Shown: positions 7,612 through 16,627 of the stretch, in pieces
How positions within the stretch are numbered: position 1 is the stretch's first letter
Layout: each line of letters opens with the position of its first letter
Origin: JAEUIX01 sp964611125
Lineage (GTDB): Bacteria > Planctomycetota > Phycisphaerae > Phycisphaerales > UBA1924
Direction of reading: 5' to 3'
Assembly: GCA_964611125.1 (NCBI GenBank)
Contig: CAZSZO010000005.1
Span: forward strand, 72,226 to 136,225
DNA: 64,000 bases
Program-made: the position numbers and the translations under genes
Notes under the pieces: generated by a model
What the model was told of the DNA's origin: nothing
The model's database searches: none
The model's input: the letters and a program-made list of their open reading frames with translations, nothing else

Positions 7612-10600
7612 ATGACCTCCCTCTTCAAGCGCCACCCCGTCCTGCTCAGCTCCTTGGTCGGCGCCGCCGGCCTCCTCGCGGTGCTCGCCGCGTGCGAACA
7701 CGAGCACTACTGGCGCGGGGCCGAGCCCTACTCGGCCCGCGAGATCGCCGAGTTCGCCGACCCTGAGAAGTCGCGCGAGTTGCTGGCCGCCCAGATCCAG
7801 CCCACCCCCAAGCGCGGGGAGGGCCTGACGACCAAGGAGCAGATCATCGCCGCGTCAGCTGGGTGCATCAGCTGCCACGGCGAGACCGACGACCTCGACC
7901 TGCACGCCGATCGCGAGATCGGCATCGGATGCATCGACTGCCACGGCGGCGACCCGTCTGTCAAGTCGCCCATGAGCCAGCCTGGCCGCCCGGGCATCCC
8001 CGGCACGCCCATCGAGGACGATGTGTATCTGGCCGCGATGATGAAGGCCCACGTGCAGCCCCGCAACCCCGAGGCGTGGTACGGTCGCCAGCACCTCAAC
8101 GAGGGGACCCGCGAGTTCGGCGAGCACGCCCATGAGGATCCCACCCGCCTGCACGGCAGCCGCATTCCCGAGAACACCTACGCCCTCCTCAACCAGGAGT
8201 CGCCCGCCTTCATCCGCTTCATCAACCCCGGCGACCTGCGCGTCAGCGAGCAGGCCTGCGGCTCCTGCCATGGCGAGTCCCACGGCGACCACATTCGGCG
8301 GGTGCAGCACAGCATGATGACCCACGGGGCCCAGCTCTGGGGCGCTGTGACGTACAACAACGGCTCGCAGCCGAACAAGGTCTACCGACTGGGCGAGGCC
8401 TACACGCCCTTTGGCCTTCCGGCCCGGCTTCAGGGCGTGGTCATGATCCGTGAGAAGGCCGGCGACCCCGGCTGGCGCAACCCCACCCCCCAGGAAATCG
8501 CCAAGAACGGCGTCATCCCCTACCTTGACCCCTCCCCGGTCTGGAACATCAGCCAGATGGGCAACACGCTCCGCATCTTCGAGCGCGGCCAGAAGCTCAA
8601 TAACCCCCTCGACGCCTCCAACCCCATTCCCGCCACCGAGCCGGGCAAGCCCGACAAGCAGCTCTCGCCCCGCGGCCTCGGCACGCTGCTCAAGACCGAC
8701 CCCGTCTTCCTGGGCATCCAGAAGACCCGCCTTCTGGACCCCGTCCTCAGCTTCATGGGCACCAACGACCACCCGGGCGACTACCGGGCCAGCGGCTGCA
8801 CCGCCTGCCACGTGATCTACGCCAACGACCGCGAGAAGTACGCCACCAAGGAGTTCGCCACCACCGACGCCTACGCCCAATACGGCAACCAGGGCATGGC
8901 GGCCGCGGACTCCAAGGACCCCTGCATCCCCAAGAACGAGCCGGGCCACCCCATCCGTCACGTGATGGCCAAGGGCAACGCCATCCCCAGCAGCCAGTGC
9001 ATCGTCTGCCACATGCACCCCGGCACCAGCTACGCCAACACCTACATGGGCTACATGTGGTGGGATAACGAGTCCGACGGCGAGTTCATGTACCCCGAGA
9101 AGACCCGCACGCCGACCCCTGAGCAGGAGTGGATCTCTTCACGCCGCAATCCCGAGGGCTCCAGCCTCAAGGGCCTGTGGAGCAACCTCTATCCCGAAGA
9201 GAAGAGCCACGCCGGCGAGGTCTCCGGGACCGATTTCCTCGTTCGCTCCGGCGAGCCCCGCAAGGGCGACGGCAAGTCGACCCTCAACGATCGCCTGAAG
9301 CACAACCAGTTCTCCGACTCGCACGGCCACGGCTGGATGTTCCGCGCCGTCCACAAGAAAGACAAGCAGGGCAACCTCCTCGACATCAACGGCGTGAAGG
9401 TCAACCCCGACGACCCCGACAAGTGGGCCAAGACCGTTCACCTGAAGGACATTCACCTTGAGCGGGGCATGCAGTGCGTGGACTGCCACTTCGTGCAGGA
9501 TGTCCACGGCGACGGCAAGCTCTACGGCGAAGTCCGCAACGCCATCCAGATCACCTGCATCGACTGCCACGGAACCTACGACAGCTACGCCACGCTGCTG
9601 GCCAGCGGTCCGGCCGCGAATCCCGACCCCAAGTTCCGCGAGCGCCGCATTGAGAACGGTCCCAACGGCAAGCGGTTCAAGTGGGAGGAGGAGGACGGCG
9701 TCCGCAAGCTCTACCAGACCTCCGCAATGGACCCCAACATCCGCTGGGAGGTCGTCCAGACGATGGACACGATCAACCCGGATTCCGCCTGGTCCAAGGA
9801 CCCCAAGAACCAGACCGCCTCGGCCCGCTCCCGATTCGCCAAGACGGTGCAGAACACCCACAAGGGCGACGGCCGCTTCACCTGGGGCGACATCCCCACC
9901 AAGGAGTTCGGCGGCAAGAAGGTGATGGACGAGAGCAAGCTCTCGCACGCCTATTCCGAGATGGAGTGCTACACCTGCCACACCAGCTGGATGACCAGCT
10001 GCGCCGGGTGCCACCTGCCGATGAAGGCCAACCAGCGCACTCCGATGCTCCACAACGAGAACCTCTACGCCCGCAACTGGACCCAGTACAACTACCAGGT
10101 CCTCCGCGATGACACGTACCAGCTCGGCCGCGACTCCGCCGTCAAGGCCATGGCGACCGGGCGCGATCCGGTCAAGCAGGGCGGCAAGATCGTCCCGATC
10201 CGCTCCTCCTCAGCGGTCATCGTGTCGTCGCAGAACGCCGCCCGCGAGTGGATCTACTCCCAGCAGCAGACGGTCTCGGCCGAGGGCTACAGCGGTCAAG
10301 CCTTCAACCCCCACTTCCCGCACGCCACCAGCGGCCGCGGCACCACCAAGATGTGCACCGACTGCCACATCTCCAAGGACAACACCAACAACGCCTGGAT
10401 GGCCCAGCTCCTCCTCCAGGGGACCAACTTCGTCAACTTCCTGGGCCGCTACGTCTATGTCGCCGAGGGCGGCGACGGCCTCGAGGCCATCGTCACCACT
10501 GAGCGCCCCGATCCCCAGGCCGTTTTCGGCAGCCATCTCCACCGCCTCGCCTACCCCGACGAGCACCAGAAGTTCGTCGCCGGCGGGCGCCAGCTGCATG

Positions 10601-11934
10601 AGGCCTACCACCACGACGGCAAGGGCGCCCTCGCCTGGCTCGACAGCACCGAGATCCTCGACCTGCAGCTGCGTGGCGAGTACCTCTACGCGGCCCGCGG
10701 CACGGGCGGCTTCTACGTCTTCGACGTCGCCAACATCGACAACAAGGGCTTCTCCGAGCGGATCGTGACGGCCCCGGTCTCGGCCCTTGGCCAGCGGCTG
10801 GGTTTCAAGACCTCTTACGCCGTGGCCATCGCCAGCCCCGGCACGGTCGCCGTCGACCCCGCCCGCCGGCGCGTCAGCGACGACCCCAGCCAGCCCCCGG
10901 CGCTCATCATGGACCCGCTCCGCCCCGACCATGTGAACATGGAGCAGCCGGTTCACCCCCTCTATGCGTACATCTACATCGCCGACCGTGACGAGGGCCT
11001 GATCCTGACCTTCGCCGCGACGCTGCTCGACGGCGACCCCGACAACAACTTCATGGACCGGGCCATGCTGGAGGACGGCAAGACGGCCTTCAACCCGGGC
11101 GGCGTCCTGTCGGGCATGACGCACCTGACCGTCGCCGGGCACTACGTCTACGCCACCAGCGCCTCGGGCCTGGTGGTGATCGACATCAACAAGCCCACGG
11201 CGCCCAAGGTCGTCGCGACCGTCGGCTCGGATGTGCTCCGCGAGCCTCAGGCTGTGTCGGTGCAGTTCCGCTACGCGTTCGTCACCGATCGCGAGGGCCT
11301 CAAGACCATCGACATCAGCGACCCGGCGCGTCCCCGCTTCGTCCAGGGCTCGACCGTGCCCCTGGCCGACGCCCGCCGCGTGTATGTGGCCCGCACCACG
11401 GCCTTCGTCGCCGCGGGCAGGGAGGGCCTGGCCATCATCGACGCCACCAACCCCGAGAAGCCGGCCCTGGTGCAGAAGTTCACGGCCGGCGGCCAGATCA
11501 ACGACGCCCGCGATGTGAAGGTCGGCATGACCAACGCCTCGCTCTACGCCTATGTCGCCGACGGCAAGAACGGCCTGCGGGTCCTGCAGCTCATGGGCCC
11601 CAACACCACCCCGCAGTTCCGCGGGTTCAGCCCGCCGCTGACGCCCGAGCTCATCGCCACGTACCGCACCCATGGCCCGGCCCTCGCCGTGAGCAAAGGC
11701 CTCGACCGCGATCGCGCCGTCGACGAGACCGGCAACCAGGTGGCGGTGTTCGGCCGCCTGGGCGCCCGCCCGCTGAACCTGGGCGAGATGCAGCAGATGT
11801 ACCTCAAGGACGGCAAGGTCTGGACCGTCAGCGACGAGCCCGCCGACGCCCCCCAGGCGTTCACCTTCCCCGTGCCGGGCGCCGACAAGAAGCCCGCAGG
11901 CGAGGAAGGCGGCCGCCGCCGCCGCGGCAACTGA
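7612..11934 (+). CDS. Decaheme c-type cytochrome lipoprotein with C-terminal LVIVD repeats
   Basis: 1440 residues. A lipoprotein signal ends in LAAC (Cys28). Ten CXXCH heme c motifs are present, starting near residues 85 (CISCH), 107 (CIDCH), 216 (CGSCH), 396 (CTACH), 463 (CIVCH), 622 (CVDCH), 649 (CIDCH), 786 (CYTCH), 797 (CAGCH) and 915 (CTDCH). Many extra His residues could be distal ligands. From about residue 960 to 1330 there are roughly five LVIVD-type beta-propeller repeats (for example GLVVIDINKP and GLKTIDISDP). LVIVD repeats are found in surface proteins of bacteria and archaea. The tail is Lys/Arg-rich (GGRRRRGN). The protein is probably anchored to the outer membrane and moves electrons, perhaps through the preceding beta-barrel. 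The start follows GGAG; a terminator lies 48 bases after the stop. Electron donor and acceptor cannot be read from the sequence. Confidence 0.88.
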   Translation: MTSLFKRHPVLLSSLVGAAGLLAVLAACEHEHYWRGAEPYSAREIAEFADPEKSRELLAAQIQPTPKRGEGLTTKEQIIAASAGCISCHGETDDLDLHADREIGIGCIDCHGGDPSVKSPMSQPGRPGIPGTPIEDDVYLAAMMKAHVQPRNPEAWYGRQHLNEGTREFGEHAHEDPTRLHGSRIPENTYALLNQESPAFIRFINPGDLRVSEQACGSCHGESHGDHIRRVQHSMMTHGAQLWGAVTYNNGSQPNKVYRLGEAYTPFGLPARLQGVVMIREKAGDPGWRNPTPQEIAKNGVIPYLDPSPVWNISQMGNTLRIFERGQKLNNPLDASNPIPATEPGKPDKQLSPRGLGTLLKTDPVFLGIQKTRLLDPVLSFMGTNDHPGDYRASGCTACHVIYANDREKYATKEFATTDAYAQYGNQGMAAADSKDPCIPKNEPGHPIRHVMAKGNAIPSSQCIVCHMHPGTSYANTYMGYMWWDNESDGEFMYPEKTRTPTPEQEWISSRRNPEGSSLKGLWSNLYPEEKSHAGEVSGTDFLVRSGEPRKGDGKSTLNDRLKHNQFSDSHGHGWMFRAVHKKDKQGNLLDINGVKVNPDDPDKWAKTVHLKDIHLERGMQCVDCHFVQDVHGDGKLYGEVRNAIQITCIDCHGTYDSYATLLASGPAANPDPKFRERRIENGPNGKRFKWEEEDGVRKLYQTSAMDPNIRWEVVQTMDTINPDSAWSKDPKNQTASARSRFAKTVQNTHKGDGRFTWGDIPTKEFGGKKVMDESKLSHAYSEMECYTCHTSWMTSCAGCHLPMKANQRTPMLHNENLYARNWTQYNYQVLRDDTYQLGRDSAVKAMATGRDPVKQGGKIVPIRSSSAVIVSSQNAAREWIYSQQQTVSAEGYSGQAFNPHFPHATSGRGTTKMCTDCHISKDNTNNAWMAQLLLQGTNFVNFLGRYVYVAEGGDGLEAIVTTERPDPQAVFGSHLHRLAYPDEHQKFVAGGRQLHEAYHHDGKGALAWLDSTEILDLQLRGEYLYAARGTGGFYVFDVANIDNKGFSERIVTAPVSALGQRLGFKTSYAVAIASPGTVAVDPARRRVSDDPSQPPALIMDPLRPDHVNMEQPVHPLYAYIYIADRDEGLILTFAATLLDGDPDNNFMDRAMLEDGKTAFNPGGVLSGMTHLTVAGHYVYATSASGLVVIDINKPTAPKVVATVGSDVLREPQAVSVQFRYAFVTDREGLKTIDISDPARPRFVQGSTVPLADARRVYVARTTAFVAAGREGLAIIDATNPEKPALVQKFTAGGQINDARDVKVGMTNASLYAYVADGKNGLRVLQLMGPNTTPQFRGFSPPLTPELIATYRTHGPALAVSKGLDRDRAVDETGNQVAVFGRLGARPLNLGEMQQMYLKDGKVWTVSDEPADAPQAFTFPVPGADKKPAGEEGGRRRRGN

Positions 11935-11981
11935 TCCGCATCAACTGCTGAAGCCAGCCAGCCCCCCCAACGCCCCCCCGA

Positions 11982-12009
11982 CGCCCCCGGCCCGAGCCGG
12001 GGGCGTTTT
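11982..12009 (+). terminator. Rho-independent terminator after the decaheme cytochrome
   Basis: A perfect 10-bp stem (CGCCCCCGGC and GCCGGGGGCG) with a CCGA loop is followed by TTTTCGTTT. It closes the beta-barrel/cytochrome transcription unit. Confidence 0.92.
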
Positions 12010-12239
12010 CGTTTCAGCCCATGACGTGCGACCCCGCCGAAAAGACGTTTCACCTCGAAGGACACAAAGAACACCAAGAAGAAATGCGTAGAGAAGGAAG
12101 ACGTGAATCGCGCAGATCGGGTCTCGAATTCCCCGTCTCGCCTCCCCCTTCGTCACCTCCGAGCCCTTCGAGGTGACTCGGTTCCCCTTCCAAATCTGAC
12201 TTCGAACCCTGAACTTCCGCCGCTCTCCTAAACTCCTCC

Positions 12240-13418
12240 ATGGTCTCCCGCGCCCTCGCCCCCTTCGGCACCACCATCTTCACCACGATGACCCGCCTGG
12301 CCCAGGAGCACGGGGCGGTCAACCTCGCCCAGGGGTTTCCTGACTTCGAGGGGCCTGACTTCATCAAGGAGGCCGCCGCCGCGGCCATGAAACGCGAGCA
12401 CAACCAGTACGCCCCCATGCCCGGGCTTCCGGCCCTGCGGCAGGCCATCGCCGACCGCTGGCGGCGCTCGTCGGGCCTGGCGGCCAGCCCGGACACCGAC
12501 ATCACCGTCACCGCCGGGTGCACCGAGGCGATCTGCGCCGCCATCTTCGGCCTCTACAACCCGGGCGATGAGGTCATCCTCTTCGAGCCGTTCTATGACT
12601 CGTACCGGGCCGCCGTCGCCATGGCCGGCGCCACCGCCCGGTTTGTCGCCCTGCGTCCGGTCGCCGGGGAGGGCGGCTTCGGGTTTGATGCTGCCGAGCT
12701 CGCCGCGGCGTTCACCCCCCGCACCCGGGCGATTCTCATCAACACGCCGCACAACCCCACGGGCAAGGTCTTCACGCGCGATGAGCTCCATCTGATCAGC
12801 GAGCTGTGCATCAGCCGGGGTGTGGTCGCGATCACTGACGAGGTTTACGAGCGGCTCCTGTTTGAACCGGAGCGGCTGCCGCACATCCATCTTGCGGCGC
12901 TCCCCGGCATGCAGGAGCGGACCATCACCCTCTCGAGCCTGGGCAAGACCTTCAGCCTCACTGGCTGGAAGATCGGCTGGGCGATCGCGCCGCCGGCGCT
13001 GAGCGCGGCCGTGCGCTCGGCCCACCAGTTTCTGACCTTCGCCGTCGCCACGCCGCTGCAGTGGGGCGCCGTCGAGGCCCTGCGGCGCGAAGAGGAGTAC
13101 GTCCCTTCGCTGGTGGCCGACCTGCGGGCCAACCTGACCGACCTGGGCGCCGCCCTGACCAGCCTGGGGTTCGTCGTCCACCCCCCGGCCGGAACCTATT
13201 TCATCCTGGCTGATCACTCCGCGATCTCGCGCCGGCTCGGCCTCGATGGCGACACCGCGTTCTGCCGCCATCTCATCGAGCACGTGAAGGTCGCGGCGAT
13301 CCCTCCCAGCGTCTTCTACAACCGGCCCGAGCTGGGGTCGTCGCTCGTGCGCTTTGCGTACTGCAAGAAGCCTGAAACCATCACGCTCGCCATCGCCCGC
13401 CTGGCCGCTCTGGGCTAG
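12240..13418 (+). CDS. Class I/II pyridoxal-phosphate aminotransferase
   Basis: 392 residues, full length for fold-type I aminotransferases. NPTG (172-175) lies in the HNPTGKVF strand, the Asp of AITDEVYE contacts the PLP ring nitrogen, and SSLGKTFSLTGWKIG carries the Schiff-base Lys236. The N-terminal NLAQGFPDFEGPDFI and NQYAPMPGLPALRQAI are typical of the subgroup of methionine/kynurenine-oxoglutarate transaminases (YbdL-like), which prefer glutamine, methionine or aromatic substrates; the exact substrate is not certain. It is the first gene after the cytochrome terminator, and the phosphatase gene follows after 24 bases, so the two may be co-transcribed. A second, only distantly similar aminotransferase lies at 52899-54113. 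Confidence 0.9.
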   Translation: MVSRALAPFGTTIFTTMTRLAQEHGAVNLAQGFPDFEGPDFIKEAAAAAMKREHNQYAPMPGLPALRQAIADRWRRSSGLAASPDTDITVTAGCTEAICAAIFGLYNPGDEVILFEPFYDSYRAAVAMAGATARFVALRPVAGEGGFGFDAAELAAAFTPRTRAILINTPHNPTGKVFTRDELHLISELCISRGVVAITDEVYERLLFEPERLPHIHLAALPGMQERTITLSSLGKTFSLTGWKIGWAIAPPALSAAVRSAHQFLTFAVATPLQWGAVEALRREEEYVPSLVADLRANLTDLGAALTSLGFVVHPPAGTYFILADHSAISRRLGLDGDTAFCRHLIEHVKVAAIPPSVFYNRPELGSSLVRFAYCKKPETITLAIARLAALG

Positions 13419-13442
13419 GCCGCGCCGGCGCGAAGGACTCCC

Positions 13443-14750
13443 ATGCCCATCCCGCCGCTCGATCGCCGCCCCTGGCGCGAAGAGCTCGACATCATCGACC
13501 GCACCATGAAGCTCGTCTCGGGGATCACCGACCCCGACAAGATGGTCGCCGCGTATTGGGACGGCATCCACGAGCTCATGCCCGTCGAGGACTTCGTGTC
13601 GCTCTCGCGCCGGGGGATGACCGCTCCCGAGGTGCTCATCACCCGCTCATCCCGCTTCACCGAGCACTTCAACCCCTGGACGCAGCGCGAGCGTCTGCCC
13701 CGGATCTCCAGCGGGCTCCTCTGCGAGATCGCCTACGCCGACGCGCCCGTCATCATCGAGGACCTGCCCGCCCGGCTCGCCCCCGACGACCCGGGTTGGT
13801 TCTACCTGCAGGGCTTCCAGACCCTCGTCGCCCTCCCCAATTACGACGAGGGCAAGGCCCTCAACGTCGGCATCTCCCTCTTCCCGCCGGGCTCGCACTT
13901 CCAGCCCTCCATGGCCCCGATGATGCACTGGCAGGCGAGCCTCTTCGGGCGCGGCACGTACAACCTCGTCCTCCGCAACGAGCTCCAGAGCGCCCTGGCG
14001 AAGCTCGACCGCGAGCTGCGCACCGTCGGCGAGATTCAGCGGTCGCTGCTGCCGCAGCAGCTCCCCGAGATCCCCGGCTTCGCCCTCGCCGCTGATTACG
14101 AGACCAGCGCCCGCGCCGGCGGCGACTACTACGACTTCTTCCCCCTCGAAGGCGACGCCTGGGGCGTTTTCATCGCCGATGTCTCCGGCCACGGCACCCC
14201 CGCGGCGGTGCTCATGGCCATCACCCACGCCATCGCGCACACCCGCCCCGGGCGGCCCCGCCCGCCGCGCGAGCTGCTGACCCACATCAACGCCCACCTC
14301 GCCCGGTCGTACACCACCTCGGGCACGTTTGTCACGGCGTTCTACGCGACGCTCGACCCCGCGTCCCGTCACGTGGTGTACTCAACTGCGGGCCACAACC
14401 CGCCGCGCCTGGTGCGGGATGGGCGGGTGATCTCACTGGAGGCGTCGTCGGGCTTGCCGCTGGGCATCTTCGGCGATGCGCCCTTTGACGAGGCCGGCTT
14501 CACCATGGAGAAGGGCGATCTGATGCTGCTCTACACCGACGGCATCACCGAGGCGATGGCCCCGATCAACGCCGCGGGCGTGCGCGACCAGTGGGGCGTG
14601 GGGCGGCTGGATGACCTGCTGGTCCGCTGCGCCGCGGGCAGGGCCGCGCCCGGCGCGGTGATCGACCGGATCCGGGCCGAAGTGGCGGCCTTCACGCAGG
14701 GAACGCCGGCGACCGACGACCGCACGCTGATCGCCATTGGGTGTTCGTGA
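13443..14750 (+). CDS. PP2C-type (SpoIIE/RsbU) serine/threonine phosphatase with N-terminal GAF-like domain
   Basis: 435 residues. The C-terminal ~240 residues form a SpoIIE domain. ELRTVGEIQRSLLPQQLP is the helical switch segment common to RsbU-type phosphatases. GGDYYDFF and IADVSGHG hold the metal-binding aspartates, and LLLYTDGITEA plus TDDRT supply the remaining ones. Residues ~1-180 look like a divergent GAF domain. Such proteins dephosphorylate anti-anti-sigma factors in partner-switching pathways. No anti-sigma or STAS partner is adjacent, so the target is elsewhere. The gene starts 24 bases after the aminotransferase stop. Confidence 0.9.
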   Translation: MPIPPLDRRPWREELDIIDRTMKLVSGITDPDKMVAAYWDGIHELMPVEDFVSLSRRGMTAPEVLITRSSRFTEHFNPWTQRERLPRISSGLLCEIAYADAPVIIEDLPARLAPDDPGWFYLQGFQTLVALPNYDEGKALNVGISLFPPGSHFQPSMAPMMHWQASLFGRGTYNLVLRNELQSALAKLDRELRTVGEIQRSLLPQQLPEIPGFALAADYETSARAGGDYYDFFPLEGDAWGVFIADVSGHGTPAAVLMAITHAIAHTRPGRPRPPRELLTHINAHLARSYTTSGTFVTAFYATLDPASRHVVYSTAGHNPPRLVRDGRVISLEASSGLPLGIFGDAPFDEAGFTMEKGDLMLLYTDGITEAMAPINAAGVRDQWGVGRLDDLLVRCAAGRAAPGAVIDRIRAEVAAFTQGTPATDDRTLIAIGCS

Positions 14751-14849
14751 CCATCTGAAACCAACACCCCCGCGCCGGCATCCTCCCGAGACCGCTCGCG
14801 GCCCGCTCGATTGCACTCCACCGATCCGCCACACCGGCGCGCCTTCCCC

Positions 14850-15824
14850 ATGCTGATCGCCATTGGTCAAATCGCCCCGGTCTTTCTGAATCGCGCCCGC
14901 ACCCTGGCCAAGGTGGTCGCGGCGGTCGACGAAGCTGGATCCCGCGGGGCCCGTCTGATCGCGTTCGGCGAGACGCTCGTTCCCGCCTATCCGCATTGGT
15001 TGAGCCGGGTCGATGGGGCCCGCTTCGACGCCCCCGACCTCAAGGACCTGCACGCCGTCTACCTCGACCAGGCCGTAAGCCTCGCGCCCGGGGCCGCCGA
15101 GCTCGACGAACTCCGGCTGGTCGCCGGCCGACATGGGATCACGGTAGTGCTGGGCGTTGCGGAGCGGGCGCACGACCGGGGCGCGCACACGATGTACTGC
15201 TCGCGCGTCGTCATCGGTCCGCCGGCGCCGAGCGCCGGCGGCGGAGCGGGCGGGCCGGCGGTTGTGCTCTCAGTCCATCGCAAGCTCATGCCCACGTACG
15301 AGGAGCGGCTCGCCTGGGGGATCGGCGACGGCGCCGGGCTGGTCACCCACCCGGTCGGGCCGTTCAACATGGGCGCGCTCAACTGCTGGGAGAACTGGAT
15401 GCCCCTGGCCCGCGCGGCCCTGTACGCCCAGGGCGAGAACCTCCACGTGGCGCTCTGGCCGGGCTGCCTGCGCAACACCGTCGACATCACCCGCTTTATC
15501 GCCTTTGAATCGCGCTCGTTTGTGGTCTCCGCCAGCAGCCTGCTCCGCGAGCAGGACATTCCCGCGGATGTTCTCCAGCGGGCCCGCCTGGTCGCCCCTG
15601 GTGAGGTGGTCTCCGATGGCGGCTCATGCATCGCGGGGCCGGACGGGTGCTGGGTGACCGCCCCGGTGGTGGGGGAAGAGCGCGTGATCTACGGCGAGAT
15701 CGATCCCGCCGCGGTCCGACGGGAGCGGCAGAACTTCGACACCTCCGGCCACTATGCCCGCCCGGACGTTCTACGGCTCACGGTGGACCGACGCCGCCAG
15801 AGCACAGCCGAGTTCGTCGACTGA
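14850..15824 (+). CDS. Nitrilase-type carbon-nitrogen hydrolase
   Basis: 324 residues from the ATG giving MLIAIGQIAP. The Glu-Lys-Cys triad is complete: E41 in FGETLVPAYP, K145 in HRKLMPTYEE (with E152) and C179 in ALNCWENWMPLAR. The CWENWMPLAR sequence and the length are those of true nitrilases (nitrile to acid plus ammonia) rather than of amidases or NAD synthetase domains. An in-frame start 39 bases upstream is possible but adds sequence not typical of the family. A Gly/Ala-rich insert (~125-137) precedes the Lys strand. The gene is followed after 21 bases by the folate cyclo-ligase. Confidence 0.9.
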   Translation: MLIAIGQIAPVFLNRARTLAKVVAAVDEAGSRGARLIAFGETLVPAYPHWLSRVDGARFDAPDLKDLHAVYLDQAVSLAPGAAELDELRLVAGRHGITVVLGVAERAHDRGAHTMYCSRVVIGPPAPSAGGGAGGPAVVLSVHRKLMPTYEERLAWGIGDGAGLVTHPVGPFNMGALNCWENWMPLARAALYAQGENLHVALWPGCLRNTVDITRFIAFESRSFVVSASSLLREQDIPADVLQRARLVAPGEVVSDGGSCIAGPDGCWVTAPVVGEERVIYGEIDPAAVRRERQNFDTSGHYARPDVLRLTVDRRRQSTAEFVD

Positions 15825-15845
15825 CTGGCACGCTACGCTGAGCAA

Positions 15846-16520
15846 ATGGACAAGACCGCCGCGCGACGACTGGTCCGCGCCCGCCTCGCCGCGATTCCGG
15901 CGGGGGAGCGGGCCGAGCGATCGGGCCGCGTCGTGCGGGCTCTGGAGACTCTCCCGCCGCTGCGGTGCGAACACGCCCCGGGCGGGGCCGATGTCGCGGC
16001 CGATGGGGTGGTCCTGGCGTTCATGCCCATGGCCGATGAGCCCGACCTGCGGCCACTGCTCACCCGGTTGGCCGACGCCCGCCGCCTGGCGCTCCCGAGG
16101 ATCGACTGGTCCGAGGGACGGCTGACCGCCTGCCTCGTTGATGACCTCGCCCGAGATCTTGTGCCCGTCGCCGGGGCCAAGGCCCCGGGCGGCCTGATGG
16201 AGCCCGCCGGGGCCCGGCCGGAGGCGCCGCTCGAACAGATCGTCGCCATCCTGACGCCGGGCGTGGCGTTTGACCGGCTGGGCGCCCGCCTGGGGCGCGG
16301 CAAGGGGCACTACGACCGCCTGCTGGCCCGCCCGGAGCGGCGCGGCGTCGCAATTGGCGTTGCGTTTTCCGCGCAGCTGCTGGACATCGTGCCCACGACC
16401 CCTGACGATTGTCCGGTTGATCTTCTCGTGACGGACGCGGGTGTGATCGACTGCCTGGCGGCCCGCTCGCAGCGCGACGGAGCGCGCCCCGACCGACCGA
16501 CAGGCCCTGACCGGGGTTGA
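15846..16520 (+). CDS. 5-formyltetrahydrofolate cyclo-ligase
   Basis: 224 residues, close to the usual ~190-200. It converts 5-formyl-THF to 5,10-methenyl-THF with ATP in the cytoplasm. LGRGKGHYDRLL is the conserved substrate/ATP-loop signature, preceded by the typical VAILTPGVAFDRLGARLG strand. The N-terminal DKTAARRLVRARLA helix also fits (K then R of the nucleotide site). The central part has an insert, VAGAKAPGG, with Ala and Gly enrichment. The gene sits 21 bases behind the nitrilase. Confidence 0.92.
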   Translation: MDKTAARRLVRARLAAIPAGERAERSGRVVRALETLPPLRCEHAPGGADVAADGVVLAFMPMADEPDLRPLLTRLADARRLALPRIDWSEGRLTACLVDDLARDLVPVAGAKAPGGLMEPAGARPEAPLEQIVAILTPGVAFDRLGARLGRGKGHYDRLLARPERRGVAIGVAFSAQLLDIVPTTPDDCPVDLLVTDAGVIDCLAARSQRDGARPDRPTGPDRG

Positions 16521-16627
16521 CCGGCGCTCACTCGCCCGCTGCTGGTGGGCGCGGCGTTTCGCCGATCTAGTGCCAATCTGGACATGCTCACCGCAGTCCG
16601 CGTTCCCCTCCGCCAAGGAAGGTCCCC

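Noticed and set aside
10210..11673. 487-codon minus-strand frame opposite the decaheme cytochrome
   Set aside because: Val/Gly/Asp/Ala-rich antisense product with no family features; the sense strand carries LVIVD repeats.
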